Below the pieces are notes generated by a model. The model saw nothing but the letters and a program-made list of their open reading frames with translations, did not search any database and had not been told where the DNA came from. A stretch of DNA of 45,370 bases from an uncultured Clostridia bacterium (GTDB lineage Bacteria > Bacillota > Clostridia > Lachnospirales > Anaerotignaceae), in the NCBI GenBank assembly GCA_944377425.1, contig CALWEX010000003.1, positions 1-45,370 on the forward strand, written 5' to 3'. Position numbers and translations under genes: made by a program. Below, piece by piece: positions 15,589-23,497 of this stretch; within the stretch, counting starts at the first letter, position 1, and each line of letters starts with the position of its first letter.

Positions 15589-16836
15589 TCATTGCTTATT
15601 ATCACCAGCTATCGTTTTTTTATTGTTTTTTATTGCAAATTCTTCTTTAGAATAATAGTCGTTTGTATCGCAGGAAAGTCCGCGTTTTTTAAGCATTCTA
15701 TTAACAAACTTAGTTACGATATCTATTATTACAGCAAAAAGCGGAACACCTACAATCATACCAAATACGCCCCACAAACTGCCGAATACTATAATAGAGA
15801 ACAAAACCCAAAAACTTGGTATTCCAACTTTGTCACCCAATATTTTAGGGCCTAATATATTACCGTCAAACTGCTGGAGTATAAACACAAATATTACAAA
15901 ATACAGCGCCTTAAGCGGGTCAATAAACAATATAAGTATAACCCCCGGAACAGCACCTATAATAGGGCCAAAAAATGGTATAACATTTGTAAATCCTATA
16001 ATTATGGCAAGCAGTATTGCATAAGGCATACGCAGAAGGTACAAACACACAGATGCTATAATGCCTATTATAAAAGAATCAATTATTTTACCTATTATAA
16101 ACCCGCCGAAAGATACATCTGCAAACCTAAGCTCACTTATAATAGCATCCGCTATATCCTTTTTAAACAATGCATAAATAAGCTTTTTAAACTGTGCTTT
16201 AAATGTTTTGCGGCTGTTTAAAACATATATAGAAACAATAACTGCCACAACAAGATTAAGTATACCATTACTAAAATATACAACACGCAGTGAAAACTCG
16301 CTGAGTATAAGTTTTGCGTTGTCAAAAACGCCTTTTTCCAAAAATGTATTTGCTCTGTCATAAAGCTTTACAGCGTAATCGTTAAGGTACTCACCTAATT
16401 CCGGATTTGTTTTTGCCAGTTTTTCATAGGAATCATACAGCTTATTTATCCACTCTGGTACTATTGTTATAATTGACTTTAAGCTTTCTAAAACCTGAGG
16501 CATTACAATTTTAAGGAATATGTATATAAACAAGCATAAGAATATATACGCCAGTACAATAGCAATTTTTTCAGATAATTTTTTAGCCCTTTTAGCCGAT
16601 GACATATATATCGAAAGCCTGCTATAAAGCTTTCTTTCCAGAAAATTACAAAGTGGTGATAATATATAAGCTACCATAGAGCCATATATAAACGGCGAAA
16701 TAATGCCTATAAGCCATTTAATATTGCTTTGCAGAACGTCGAATTTACCTATTGAAAAATATAGTATAATGCCTATGAGCATAACACATGTAAGAGTAAT
16801 GCCAAGAGCTAAATACCGTTTAATTTCTACTCTCAT
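15589..16836 (-). CDS. AI-2E family transporter (YdbI/PerM type)
   Basis: 415 residues from the ATG at 16836, preferred over a TTG six bases upstream because GGGGG lies eight bases before the ATG. About eight hydrophobic helices arranged as in the family: two at the N-terminus (8-30, 35-60), one near 90-110, then after a long soluble stretch (120-200) five more. The conserved GFTNVIPFFGPIIGAVPG block and the FWVLFSIIVFGSLWGVFGM block are both visible. Family members have been linked to autoinducer-2 export or Na+/H+ antiport; the substrate here is unknown. The C-terminus is charged and cytoplasmic. Monocistronic with its own terminator. Confidence 0.85.
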   Translation of the reverse strand: MRVEIKRYLALGITLTCVMLIGIILYFSIGKFDVLQSNIKWLIGIISPFIYGSMVAYILSPLCNFLERKLYSRLSIYMSSAKRAKKLSEKIAIVLAYIFLCLFIYIFLKIVMPQVLESLKSIITIVPEWINKLYDSYEKLAKTNPELGEYLNDYAVKLYDRANTFLEKGVFDNAKLILSEFSLRVVYFSNGILNLVVAVIVSIYVLNSRKTFKAQFKKLIYALFKKDIADAIISELRFADVSFGGFIIGKIIDSFIIGIIASVCLYLLRMPYAILLAIIIGFTNVIPFFGPIIGAVPGVILILFIDPLKALYFVIFVFILQQFDGNILGPKILGDKVGIPSFWVLFSIIVFGSLWGVFGMIVGVPLFAVIIDIVTKFVNRMLKKRGLSCDTNDYYSKEEFAIKNNKKTIAGDNKQ

Positions 16837-16842
16837 CCCCAA

Positions 16843-17139
16843 GGCCCCCGTTTATAGTATTTTAACACTTAATTTACTACATATATTCTACAATATTTCC
16901 ATCAAAAAATCACTTAGTTTTTTATTAATACTTTTTAATGTATTGTTCTGTTTTATGCTCTAAAAATAACCTCTTTTAAATAATTAGACAACAAATATTT
17001 ATTAATTTGCTTATACTTAATATTTCATATTTTGCATAGCATAGTAAAATCAAACATTATATTTTTAGATATTATTTAAGCCATTTTTTACAGCAGCAAA
17101 AATAAGCTTTTATAATTTTTATACATAAAAATGCAAAAA
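16843..17139. other. AT-rich intergenic region without a recognised gene
   Basis: About 300 bases of very AT-rich DNA upstream of the AI-2E gene and downstream of the AGCS terminator. It must hold the AI-2E promoter, but no box pair stands out against the base composition, and I see no structured RNA. Confidence 0.5.
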
Positions 17140-17178
17140 GAAAGCCGCCCCACAAACTGAATTTGCGAAACGGCTTTC
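17140..17178 (-). terminator. Terminator of the AGCS symporter gene
   Basis: gaaagccg/cggctttc, an 8-bp perfect stem with a 23-nt loop; followed on the minus strand by TTTTTGCATTTT. Confidence 0.8.
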
Positions 17179-17271
17179 CTAAATCAAATGGGATAATATA
17201 AACTATTTAATGATAAATCTTTAATATTCCGAAATAACAACAACATATTATATTCGGCTATTACATATTTA

Positions 17272-18822
17272 TCAGCCTTTACGTGCCGCAAGAGCTTGTT
17301 CGTCAATTTTCTTAAGCTCCTGACGGAATGCTTCTTCCTGAGCAAATACTTCAGGGTCATCTTCATAGAATACGTAGAAGTTAGGGTCAACTTTACCAAT
17401 TCCCATATAACGAGCTTTGTAATCTTTAAGAAGTTCCCAGAATTTCTTTCTAAGTAAGAACAAAGCAAGTAAGTTAGAGAATACAGGAAGTATAAGTGTA
17501 ACGTTAACTATAGCCCAGAAAAGGTCTGCATCGTAACCACCTGCTGTGATAGCCCAAACAATTACCATATTTGGGATAGGGAATACGAATTTGAATAAGT
17601 AGCAGAGTCTATCACGTGTGATAGGATGTTTTCTGAAAAGCCACTGTATAACTGATATATAGTATAAGAACCAGCCGCCTGTTGTTGTAATACCAAAAAG
17701 TATACACATAATACCGATGAACCAGTCAGCGCCTGCGCCGAATACTGTTTCAAATGCAGCTATTGTAAGTGTAGCACCGCCAAGACCTGTTTCATAAGCG
17801 CCTGAAGCAAGTACGGCAAGAGCTGTTATAGAGCAAACGATAATTGTATCTGTAAATACTTCGAATGCACCCCAAAGACCTTCTCTTACAGGATGGATTG
17901 TGTTAGCTGAACCATGAACAAGTGGTGATGAACCCTGTCCTGCTTCGTTTGAGTTGATTGAACGTGCAACACCTTCTCTAACTGCTATAGAAACTGTTGA
18001 ACCAACAAAACCGCCAACTGCTGCTGAACCTGTGAAAGCGTCATGGAAAATCTGATAAATAAGATGTGGAACATTAGCTATGTTAGCTATAATAAGTGCA
18101 ACACCGCCAAGCATGAATAATACGCACATGAAAGGAACAAGTCTTGTAGCAACTCTAGCAACACGTCCTGTACCTCTCCAAATTACCCAGTAAAGAACTA
18201 TTGTATAAATGAAAGTAACAAGAAGCATGTTGATGCCGAATGAAACATTAAGTGTTTCAGAAATTGAGTATGCCTGTGAACCGCCAAGGAACTGAGCGAT
18301 GAAGCCTACTGCAAAAAGAACTGCGAGAGCCATAGCGCCTGGCATTTTTTTCTGTCTGCCAAGACCTTTTTCGATATAATATGTACCGCCGCCGTAGTAC
18401 TCGCCTTTTTCATTTTTAGAACGATAATGGCAGGCAAGAGTAACCTCAACCATTTTAACCATCATACCTAAGAAAGCCCAAACCCAAAGCCAGAATATTG
18501 AACCAGGTCCGCCAACTGCTATTGAAGAAGCAACACCAGCGATATTACCTGTACCAACGCATCCGCCGATAGCTATACATACAGCTTCGAAAGGTGAAAT
18601 CTGTCCTTCTTTTTTCTGTAACTCAGAGCTGTCTTTATTGTTTTTGCCAATAACATTACCAAAGGTATATTTCATTATATGGCCAAAGTGTCTGATGGTA
18701 AACAAACCTGAACCGAAGAAGAAGTATACACCGATAACAATAACGAATATAAGGAACGGTGCACTCCAAACAGTGTCGTTTACCCAGTTAATTACAGCCG
18801 CAAACATTTCTGGAAATGACAT
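17272..18822 (-). CDS. AGCS-family sodium:alanine/glycine symporter
   Basis: 516 residues, slightly long for the family (usually 450-490) because of a charged C-terminal tail (FYEDDPEVFAQEEAFRQEL...). About ten to eleven transmembrane helices. The family signature GGPGSIFWLWVWAFLG is at 104-119; CIAIGGCVGTGNIAGVA (82-98) and SNEAGQGSSPLVHGSA near 290 are the substrate/Na+ site segments. It imports small neutral amino acids with sodium, which fits an amino-acid fermenter. Upstream lie a possible structured leader (18846-18923) and a 19-bp-spacer promoter (18966-18996). Codon use is biased to C-ending codons, as in a highly expressed gene. Confidence 0.93.
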   Translation of the reverse strand: MSFPEMFAAVINWVNDTVWSAPFLIFVIVIGVYFFFGSGLFTIRHFGHIMKYTFGNVIGKNNKDSSELQKKEGQISPFEAVCIAIGGCVGTGNIAGVASSIAVGGPGSIFWLWVWAFLGMMVKMVEVTLACHYRSKNEKGEYYGGGTYYIEKGLGRQKKMPGAMALAVLFAVGFIAQFLGGSQAYSISETLNVSFGINMLLVTFIYTIVLYWVIWRGTGRVARVATRLVPFMCVLFMLGGVALIIANIANVPHLIYQIFHDAFTGSAAVGGFVGSTVSIAVREGVARSINSNEAGQGSSPLVHGSANTIHPVREGLWGAFEVFTDTIIVCSITALAVLASGAYETGLGGATLTIAAFETVFGAGADWFIGIMCILFGITTTGGWFLYYISVIQWLFRKHPITRDRLCYLFKFVFPIPNMVIVWAITAGGYDADLFWAIVNVTLILPVFSNLLALFLLRKKFWELLKDYKARYMGIGKVDPNFYVFYEDDPEVFAQEEAFRQELKKIDEQALAARKG

Positions 18823-18845
18823 ATTTATAATTCCCCCTCTTAAAA

Positions 18846-18923
18846 TTGCGTCACTTTATCCCGCCTCTCCCCTGGCGAAATATAGTTTAGCCGTAGTTGT
18901 TAGCGTAGAACCATTCCACGCAA
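18846..18923 (-). promoter_or_regulatory. Possible structured 5' leader of the AGCS gene
   Basis: On the minus strand TTGCGT (18918-18923) pairs with ACGCAA (18846-18851) to close a 78-nt domain containing hairpins GTGGAA/TTCTAC (one G-U) and CGCC/GGCG. It ends just before the AGAGGGGG ribosome site. It does not match glycine, SAM, lysine, T-box or other riboswitch cores that I know. Candidate only. Confidence 0.35.
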
Positions 18924-18965
18924 GGTATAACTTTTAATGTTGCGCATACATTAAAGCATAGTTAA

Positions 18966-18996
18966 ATTCTAAACCCTTTAGTAAATATAGAGTCAA
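18966..18996 (-). promoter_or_regulatory. 19-bp-spacer (MerR-type) promoter of the AGCS gene
   Basis: Minus strand TTGACT (18991-18996), a 19-bp spacer, TAGAAT (18966-18971). The spacer region (18973-18993) is an imperfect dyad of half-sites ACTCTATATT and ACCCTTTAGT around one central base. Over-long spacers with a centred dyad are the hallmark of MerR-family-activated promoters. The rest of the gap, 18997-19212, is AT-rich with no gene. Confidence 0.5.
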
Positions 18997-19212
18997 TGTA
19001 TTATCTATTATTTATAGTTTTTTATTATATTTTAATTGCCAATTAACCACTGTTACCCTAAATTCCTTTATTTATGCAGTTATTTGTACAAAATATAGTA
19101 TTTAAAAATTATATAATATTGTTTAATATTTTTCTTGATTTTTATTGAATTGTTTAAACTGCACTGGCTTCAAACATAGTGAAATTATTGTTTCATTTTT
19201 CGTGTACCTTAA

Positions 19213-20136
19213 TCACAACATTACGACTATCACAGGTAGTGTAATTAAGCAAAATATATCTGTAAGGAAAACTGCCTCAGCCGCGAACTGACTGTCAGCG
19301 CCATATTCCTGGGCAAATATAGCCGCAGCGCCACCTGTAGGCATGGCATACAATACAGTAAGTACCATAGCTGGCAAAGTATCGCACTTAATTATCTTAA
19401 CGGATATAAAATACATAAGCACAGGCACTACTAAAAGCTTGGCCGCTGTAACAACAAATACGCGCCATTTACAGCCAAGAGCTTTAAAGTCTATACTACC
19501 TATCTGCGCGCCTATAACAAACATTGTAACAGGCAGGCTTGCACCTGATATGCTTTCAAGCACGTTGTTTATAATATCTGGAAGTCTAATATCAAGCAAG
19601 AACAATGCCATTCCTATTATAATTCCAAATGTTCCTGGGCTTAAAAGAGCCTTTAAGTCTATTCCACCTTCACTCTTTCCCGAAGACTTCATAAGTAGCA
19701 CACCGGCTGTAAAAATAAGCACATCTGTAGCCATCTCAGCAGCTGAAGCATAAAAAACTGCCTCTGAGCCAAAAAGCATATTCATAACAGGTATGCCTAT
19801 TCCGCCTGTATTAGCAAAAAACATTATAAACGCCACTAAACCCATACTCTTTTTATCAAGACCTATACTCTTTGTAAGCAGCGCCGCAAACACCAGCACA
19901 ACGCCAAAAAGCACAAAAACCGCCACAAAAACCTTGATGCCTGATGTAAGCATTTCAACAGAAAAATCTGTTTGCATTGAATAAATAATGATAGCCGGCA
20001 GTATAACCTTTAACATAAATCCGGACATCAGCTTCAGCTGTGTTTCGTCAGCCATATTTATTTTTTTAAATATAAATCCAGGTATCGCAAGAGCAAATAT
20101 TACAAAAAGTGAGCTTAAAACCGTATATACCGGCAA
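19213..20136 (-). CDS. AEC-family (auxin efflux carrier-like) transporter
   Basis: 307 residues. The start is put at a TTG at 20136 because the GGAGG site lies eight bases before it, while the upstream GTG (20145) overlaps that site. About ten transmembrane helices in two five-helix repeats, with the family's cross-over motif NTGGIGIPVMNMLFG near 105-120 and MPTGGAAAIFAQEYGAD near 275. AEC proteins of Firmicutes export or exchange malate, lactate or other small organic anions; the substrate cannot be assigned. It stands between the AGCS symporter and a PLP lyase gene but has no obvious shared transcript. Confidence 0.85.
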   Translation of the reverse strand: MPVYTVLSSLFVIFALAIPGFIFKKINMADETQLKLMSGFMLKVILPAIIIYSMQTDFSVEMLTSGIKVFVAVFVLFGVVLVFAALLTKSIGLDKKSMGLVAFIMFFANTGGIGIPVMNMLFGSEAVFYASAAEMATDVLIFTAGVLLMKSSGKSEGGIDLKALLSPGTFGIIIGMALFLLDIRLPDIINNVLESISGASLPVTMFVIGAQIGSIDFKALGCKWRVFVVTAAKLLVVPVLMYFISVKIIKCDTLPAMVLTVLYAMPTGGAAAIFAQEYGADSQFAAEAVFLTDIFCLITLPVIVVML

Positions 20137-20205
20137 AACAAGCACCTCCGCATAAACATACCAAAAGTTACATTATCTACACTATCTGATTAATTTGTAA
20201 AAAAA

Positions 20206-20226
20206 GGCCGGACATAACGTCCGGCC
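20206..20226 (-). terminator. Terminator of PLP lyase gene 1
   Basis: ggccggac/gtccggcc, an 8-bp perfect GC-rich stem, 5-nt loop, seven T after it on the minus strand. Confidence 0.9.
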
Positions 20227-20245
20227 ATTATATATTTTTAGCTAA

Positions 20246-21463
20246 TTATTTGCCGTAAGCAACCTCAAGAGCATTAAGAACATCGTTTACAAGGTCTTCT
20301 GTATTCTCGATACCTACAGAGAATCTTAACATAGAATCTGTGATACCGATAGCGTATCTCTGCTCTTTTGTAAGGTTATCATGTGAGCTGTGTGGTGGAT
20401 ATGAGAATGTTGTTCTGTATCCGCCAAGAGTCATTGCATAGTGAGGAATCTTAAGTGTTCTCATGAACTTATTGAATTTGCTTGTAGCAACATCATAGTC
20501 ATCCTCTTCTGGAAGCTCTACTGTAAGCATACCGCCATAGTAGTCGCCGAACTGTTTGTGAGCAAGCTCATGGAATGGGTTGCTCTTAAGGCCAGCGTAA
20601 TGAACAGATTTAACATATGGGCTCTTTTCAAGTGCTTCAGCAAGAGCAAGAGCGTTAGAAGCCTGTTTCTTAACACGAAGCTCCATTGTTCTCATACCAC
20701 GGCATGTTAACCATGATGAGAATGGGTCAGCCTGTGAACCAAGAACTACCTGAAGAGCATGGCATTTCTTAACAAGCTCTTTAGAACCAATTATAGCGCC
20801 AGTTACAGCGTCTGAATGACCGTTAGCAAATTTTGTTAAGCTGATAACTTCAAGGTCAGCGCCCATTGAAAGAGGTTTTGCAAGGCAGCCTGTCATGAAT
20901 GTATTGTCAACAATAAGCATAGCGCCATTAGCATGAGCAATATCTGCAAGTGCTTTTAAGTCAGCAACGCCGCAAAGTGGGTTTGAAACTGTTTCTGTAT
21001 AAAGAACTTTTGTGTTAGGTTTGATGTGAGCCTTAACTTCATCAAGGTTTGTAAAGTCGATTATAGATGTTTCAACACCATATTTTCCAAGTATGTCTGT
21101 GAATACTTCGTTTGACTCGCCGTAGATAGTTTTATCTGAAAGAATATGATCTCCAGCTTTTGTCATAGCGATAATAGCTGTTGAAATAGCTGCCATACCA
21201 GATGAGCATGCGATTGCATCTTCGCCGCCTTCTGTGTATTTAACAAGCTCAGCAAGAGCTGTTCTGTTCGGGTTTCTGTTTCTGTTGTAGCAGTAATCTC
21301 CGTCTTTGTATCTTTCAAGAAGGTCTGCAACGTCCTCAACGTTATGTGCTGTTGACATATGTATTGGAAGTGCCTCAGGATCTTTTCCAGGATGTGTAAA
21401 GTAAGCTCCTGCCTCTAAAATATTTGTTTCAAATGCGAAATCTGGATCAAATGCGTGTAACAT
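20246..21463 (-). CDS. PLP-dependent transsulfuration-family lyase 1
   Basis: 405 residues, Cys/Met-metabolism PLP family (cystathionine or methionine gamma-lyase, O-acylhomoserine sulfhydrylase). Visible PLP-site residues: SSGMAA (88-93, phosphate), Tyr114 in TIYGES (ring stacking), Asp186 in DNTF (pyridine N) and the Schiff-base Lys211 in SLTKFANGHSD. The tetramer-partner tyrosine is in YCYNRNRNPN (57-66), where most relatives have YxRxxNP. A cysteine typical of methionine gamma-lyase after YG is replaced by Glu (YGES). A gamma- or beta-elimination giving a 2-oxoacid plus ammonia would suit an amino-acid fermenter, but the substrate is not fixed. GGGGGG precedes the ATG. Confidence 0.85.
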   Translation of the reverse strand: MLHAFDPDFAFETNILEAGAYFTHPGKDPEALPIHMSTAHNVEDVADLLERYKDGDYCYNRNRNPNRTALAELVKYTEGGEDAIACSSGMAAISTAIIAMTKAGDHILSDKTIYGESNEVFTDILGKYGVETSIIDFTNLDEVKAHIKPNTKVLYTETVSNPLCGVADLKALADIAHANGAMLIVDNTFMTGCLAKPLSMGADLEVISLTKFANGHSDAVTGAIIGSKELVKKCHALQVVLGSQADPFSSWLTCRGMRTMELRVKKQASNALALAEALEKSPYVKSVHYAGLKSNPFHELAHKQFGDYYGGMLTVELPEEDDYDVATSKFNKFMRTLKIPHYAMTLGGYRTTFSYPPHSSHDNLTKEQRYAIGITDSMLRFSVGIENTEDLVNDVLNALEVAYGK

Positions 21464-21512
21464 TGTCTATCCCCCCTGTAAATTTTATATTGCTTTTTTT
21501 GCGATATAATTT

Positions 21513-21541
21513 ATTATAACCCAGCCTCTATAAAAGGCTGG
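21513..21541 (-). promoter_or_regulatory. Promoter and overlapping hairpin before PLP lyase gene 1
   Basis: Minus strand TATAAT (21513-21518) with GGGT before it; directly upstream the perfect 7-bp stem ccagcct/aggctgg (21521-21541) occupies the -35 side. The hairpin may be a weak terminator for the preceding gene or an operator. A second candidate, TTGACT (21565-21570) with TAAACT 17 bases on, lies just upstream. Confidence 0.45.
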
Positions 21542-21719
21542 AGTTTATAACTATGTAAAACATTAGTCAATGAAACTTATCTTATGTATATACCGATAAT
21601 AAATCGTTTTATCTTTTGTATTTTTAAGTTTATTCTTTATAGCTACTATAGAATCAAGAGCTATTTGTAAATTAATTAAAATTTTTTCTTGTGTTATTTA
21701 TCACAAAACGGTAAGCTTA

Positions 21720-22679
21720 TTAGCTTTGGCCGTATGTAATAAGATCGTCACCTTTTTTAATTGCAAGAGTTGATGCTATAATTAATACATGTCCATCAAA
21801 CTTAGCGTATACTTCATTAATAACATTTCCAAACATGTCACAGATTTCTGCAAGTTTCTGGCCTTCTTTAACATCATCGCCTGCATCAACAAGCATATAT
21901 AAAAGACCTGTTGCTTCAGCTTCTGCCCATTCATGTCTTTTTACAAATATCTGAGTTTCATTTAAAGCAGCTTCGCCAGGAAGTACTTTCAAGTATTTCA
22001 TTATATTGATTAAGTCGCTCTTATCAGCGTCTACTTCTTCTTTTGACCAGTCGCCATGTGCGCCTCTTTCAAATAAGAGTGATGGTACATTTCTGTCTAT
22101 GGATGATGAATTATAAAACTCTGTTCTTCCGCCTGAGTTAAGTCTGTATTTAAAGCTTGTATGTTTAGCAGCCTCGCCTGCAAAAGCATTATTTTCAGAC
22201 TCCTTAGGAGCGCACACAATAATACATGGATCAAGTTTTTCAACCATGTCACCACTGTGGATATCAACATGGAAATCGCTCTTAGCTACAAACTCTTCTG
22301 AAAGGAAAGCACAAATTTTGTCAGCTAAAGTTCCGTCGGCATTTCCAGGGAAAAGCCTGTTAAGGTTTTTACGCTCAGGGTCGTCAGGAACAACGTATGT
22401 TTGACGTTCTTCAAAACCTGAGATGTTTATGCAGTGCATAAGAATAACAACACCTGAAACATCAGCTGGGTCAATCTCTTTAGCCATTTCAACCATTGCC
22501 TGAATACCCGGGTATTCGCAGCCGTGAATGCCTGCTGTAGCTAAAAATGTTTTTCCGTCTTCTTTACCATTAATGATTGTAATAGGGAACTTGTAATCAG
22601 TACCTGTTACTGTAACATACTGAGATACCTTTTCGCCTGATGCCACTGTAATGCCGCCAAAAGTAACACTGTTTTTCAT
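21720..22679 (-). CDS. Zinc deacylase of the succinylglutamate desuccinylase/aspartoacylase family
   Basis: 319 residues. The M14-like zinc site is complete: His52 and Glu55 in GIHGCEYPG and His141 in DIHSGD; an RNLNRxF-type segment is present as KNLNRLFPG (104-112). The C-terminal domain (about 240-319) is a beta-barrel/lipoyl-like fold with LLYMLVDAGDDVKEGQKLAEI. Family members remove an acyl or amino-acid moiety from N-acyl amino acids. The exact substrate is unknown. Monocistronic; its promoter shares the operator design of the AGCS and second lyase genes, suggesting joint control with amino-acid uptake and breakdown. Confidence 0.8.
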   Translation of the reverse strand: MKNSVTFGGITVASGEKVSQYVTVTGTDYKFPITIINGKEDGKTFLATAGIHGCEYPGIQAMVEMAKEIDPADVSGVVILMHCINISGFEERQTYVVPDDPERKNLNRLFPGNADGTLADKICAFLSEEFVAKSDFHVDIHSGDMVEKLDPCIIVCAPKESENNAFAGEAAKHTSFKYRLNSGGRTEFYNSSSIDRNVPSLLFERGAHGDWSKEEVDADKSDLINIMKYLKVLPGEAALNETQIFVKRHEWAEAEATGLLYMLVDAGDDVKEGQKLAEICDMFGNVINEVYAKFDGHVLIIASTLAIKKGDDLITYGQS

Positions 22680-22826
22680 GTGTCATCCTCCTTTAATATT
22701 ATCTTTAGTAAAAACATATAATAAGGAAATAAGTGATATAAAATAAGCATTGCCTACAGTAACAAAAGACAAAGTATCCCATTTGATTTGACTTATATTA
22801 TGTAAGCTGCTGTAATCTACAAATCG

Positions 22827-22857
22827 ATAATAAACCCTATTGTGACTATATAGTCAA
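22827..22857 (-). promoter_or_regulatory. 19-bp-spacer (MerR-type) promoter of the deacylase gene
   Basis: Minus strand TTGACT (22852-22857), a 19-bp spacer, TATTAT (22827-22832). 22834-22854 is an imperfect dyad of half-sites ACTATATAGT and ACCCTATTGT around one base. TGACTATATAGTCA (22843-22856) is in addition a perfect 14-bp palindrome covering the -35. Confidence 0.55.
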
Positions 22858-23336
22858 GGAAAAAAACCACCATTTTTAACTAATAAACATATTATGCAAA
22901 CTATAATGTGTTAATTTTAACTTCAAAAGACTGTCCAAAATTCATTTTCTTAAATATTTATTGTGCAGCATGTACATTTTACCATATTTTTTAAATATTA
23001 TTGAAAAGTTAATTTAATCATTATGCCTAATGACCAGATAAAAAAAACTAATAAATCACGATTTACACTATTTTACATTAAATATATCCAATCATGAAAA
23101 CATTACTATTTTTCATTGATTTTATTTTAAATTGTGTAAATTGGCAGAGTTTTTATCACATTTTAACTTATCATTTTTCACAATAAATTTTATTTGGCAT
23201 CTACAAAAAAATCTAATAGACCATTAATTTTTTTAATATTTCTTACAGTGGGTAGATTTTTTACATATGCACATATTTTATCTTAAAAAATTTCTACCTT
23301 TATATACACCGAAAATTAATTTTTTTTAAATTACTA
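22858..23336. other. AT-rich divergent intergenic region
   Basis: Roughly 480 bases of very AT-rich DNA between the deacylase and lyase 2 promoters. No open frame with a ribosome site and no GC-rich structured RNA are seen. Confidence 0.5.
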
Positions 23337-23372
23337 TTGACTCTATTGTACCTACAGATAATACAATAGACT
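23337..23372 (+). promoter_or_regulatory. Promoter and large inverted repeat of PLP lyase gene 2
   Basis: TTGACT (23337-23342), a 19-bp spacer, TACAAT (23362-23367). The arms ACTCTATTGTA (23340-23350) and TACAATAGACT (23362-23372) pair at 10 of 11 positions with an 11-base centre. The half-site ACTCTATTGT is the same as in the deacylase and AGCS promoters, but the two halves are one helical turn further apart. Confidence 0.55.
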
Positions 23373-23387
23373 TGTACAGCGAATATG

Positions 23388-23441
23388 GCTTTCAAAACAT
23401 TCAAACTCACTGTTATATGAATGCTGTATACTTTTGAAAGC
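23388..23441 (+). promoter_or_regulatory. Two-step hairpin in the leader of PLP lyase gene 2
   Basis: gctttcaaaa (23388-23397) pairs perfectly with ttttgaaagc (23432-23441); directly inside, cattca (23398-23403) pairs with tgaatg (23418-23423), leaving an 8-base bulge (23424-23431). No T-run follows, so it is not a terminator. It lies 56 bases before the start codon. Confidence 0.5.
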
Positions 23442-23497
23442 ATCTTAACGCAATGAAAAAAATTTTAAAGGCTTATTTAAAAAGGGAGGAATATTTA

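Noticed and set aside
18846..18923. Glycine riboswitch before the AGCS gene
   Set aside because: The conserved glycine-aptamer core blocks are absent.
21513..21570. A fourth MerR-type operator before lyase 1
   Set aside because: TTGACT is present, but the spacer dyad does not match the ACYCTATWGT half-sites and the spacing differs.
23453..23497. Upstream ATG as the start of lyase 2
   Set aside because: It would place the GGGAGG ribosome site inside the coding region; the ATG at 23498 is correctly spaced and matches family length.
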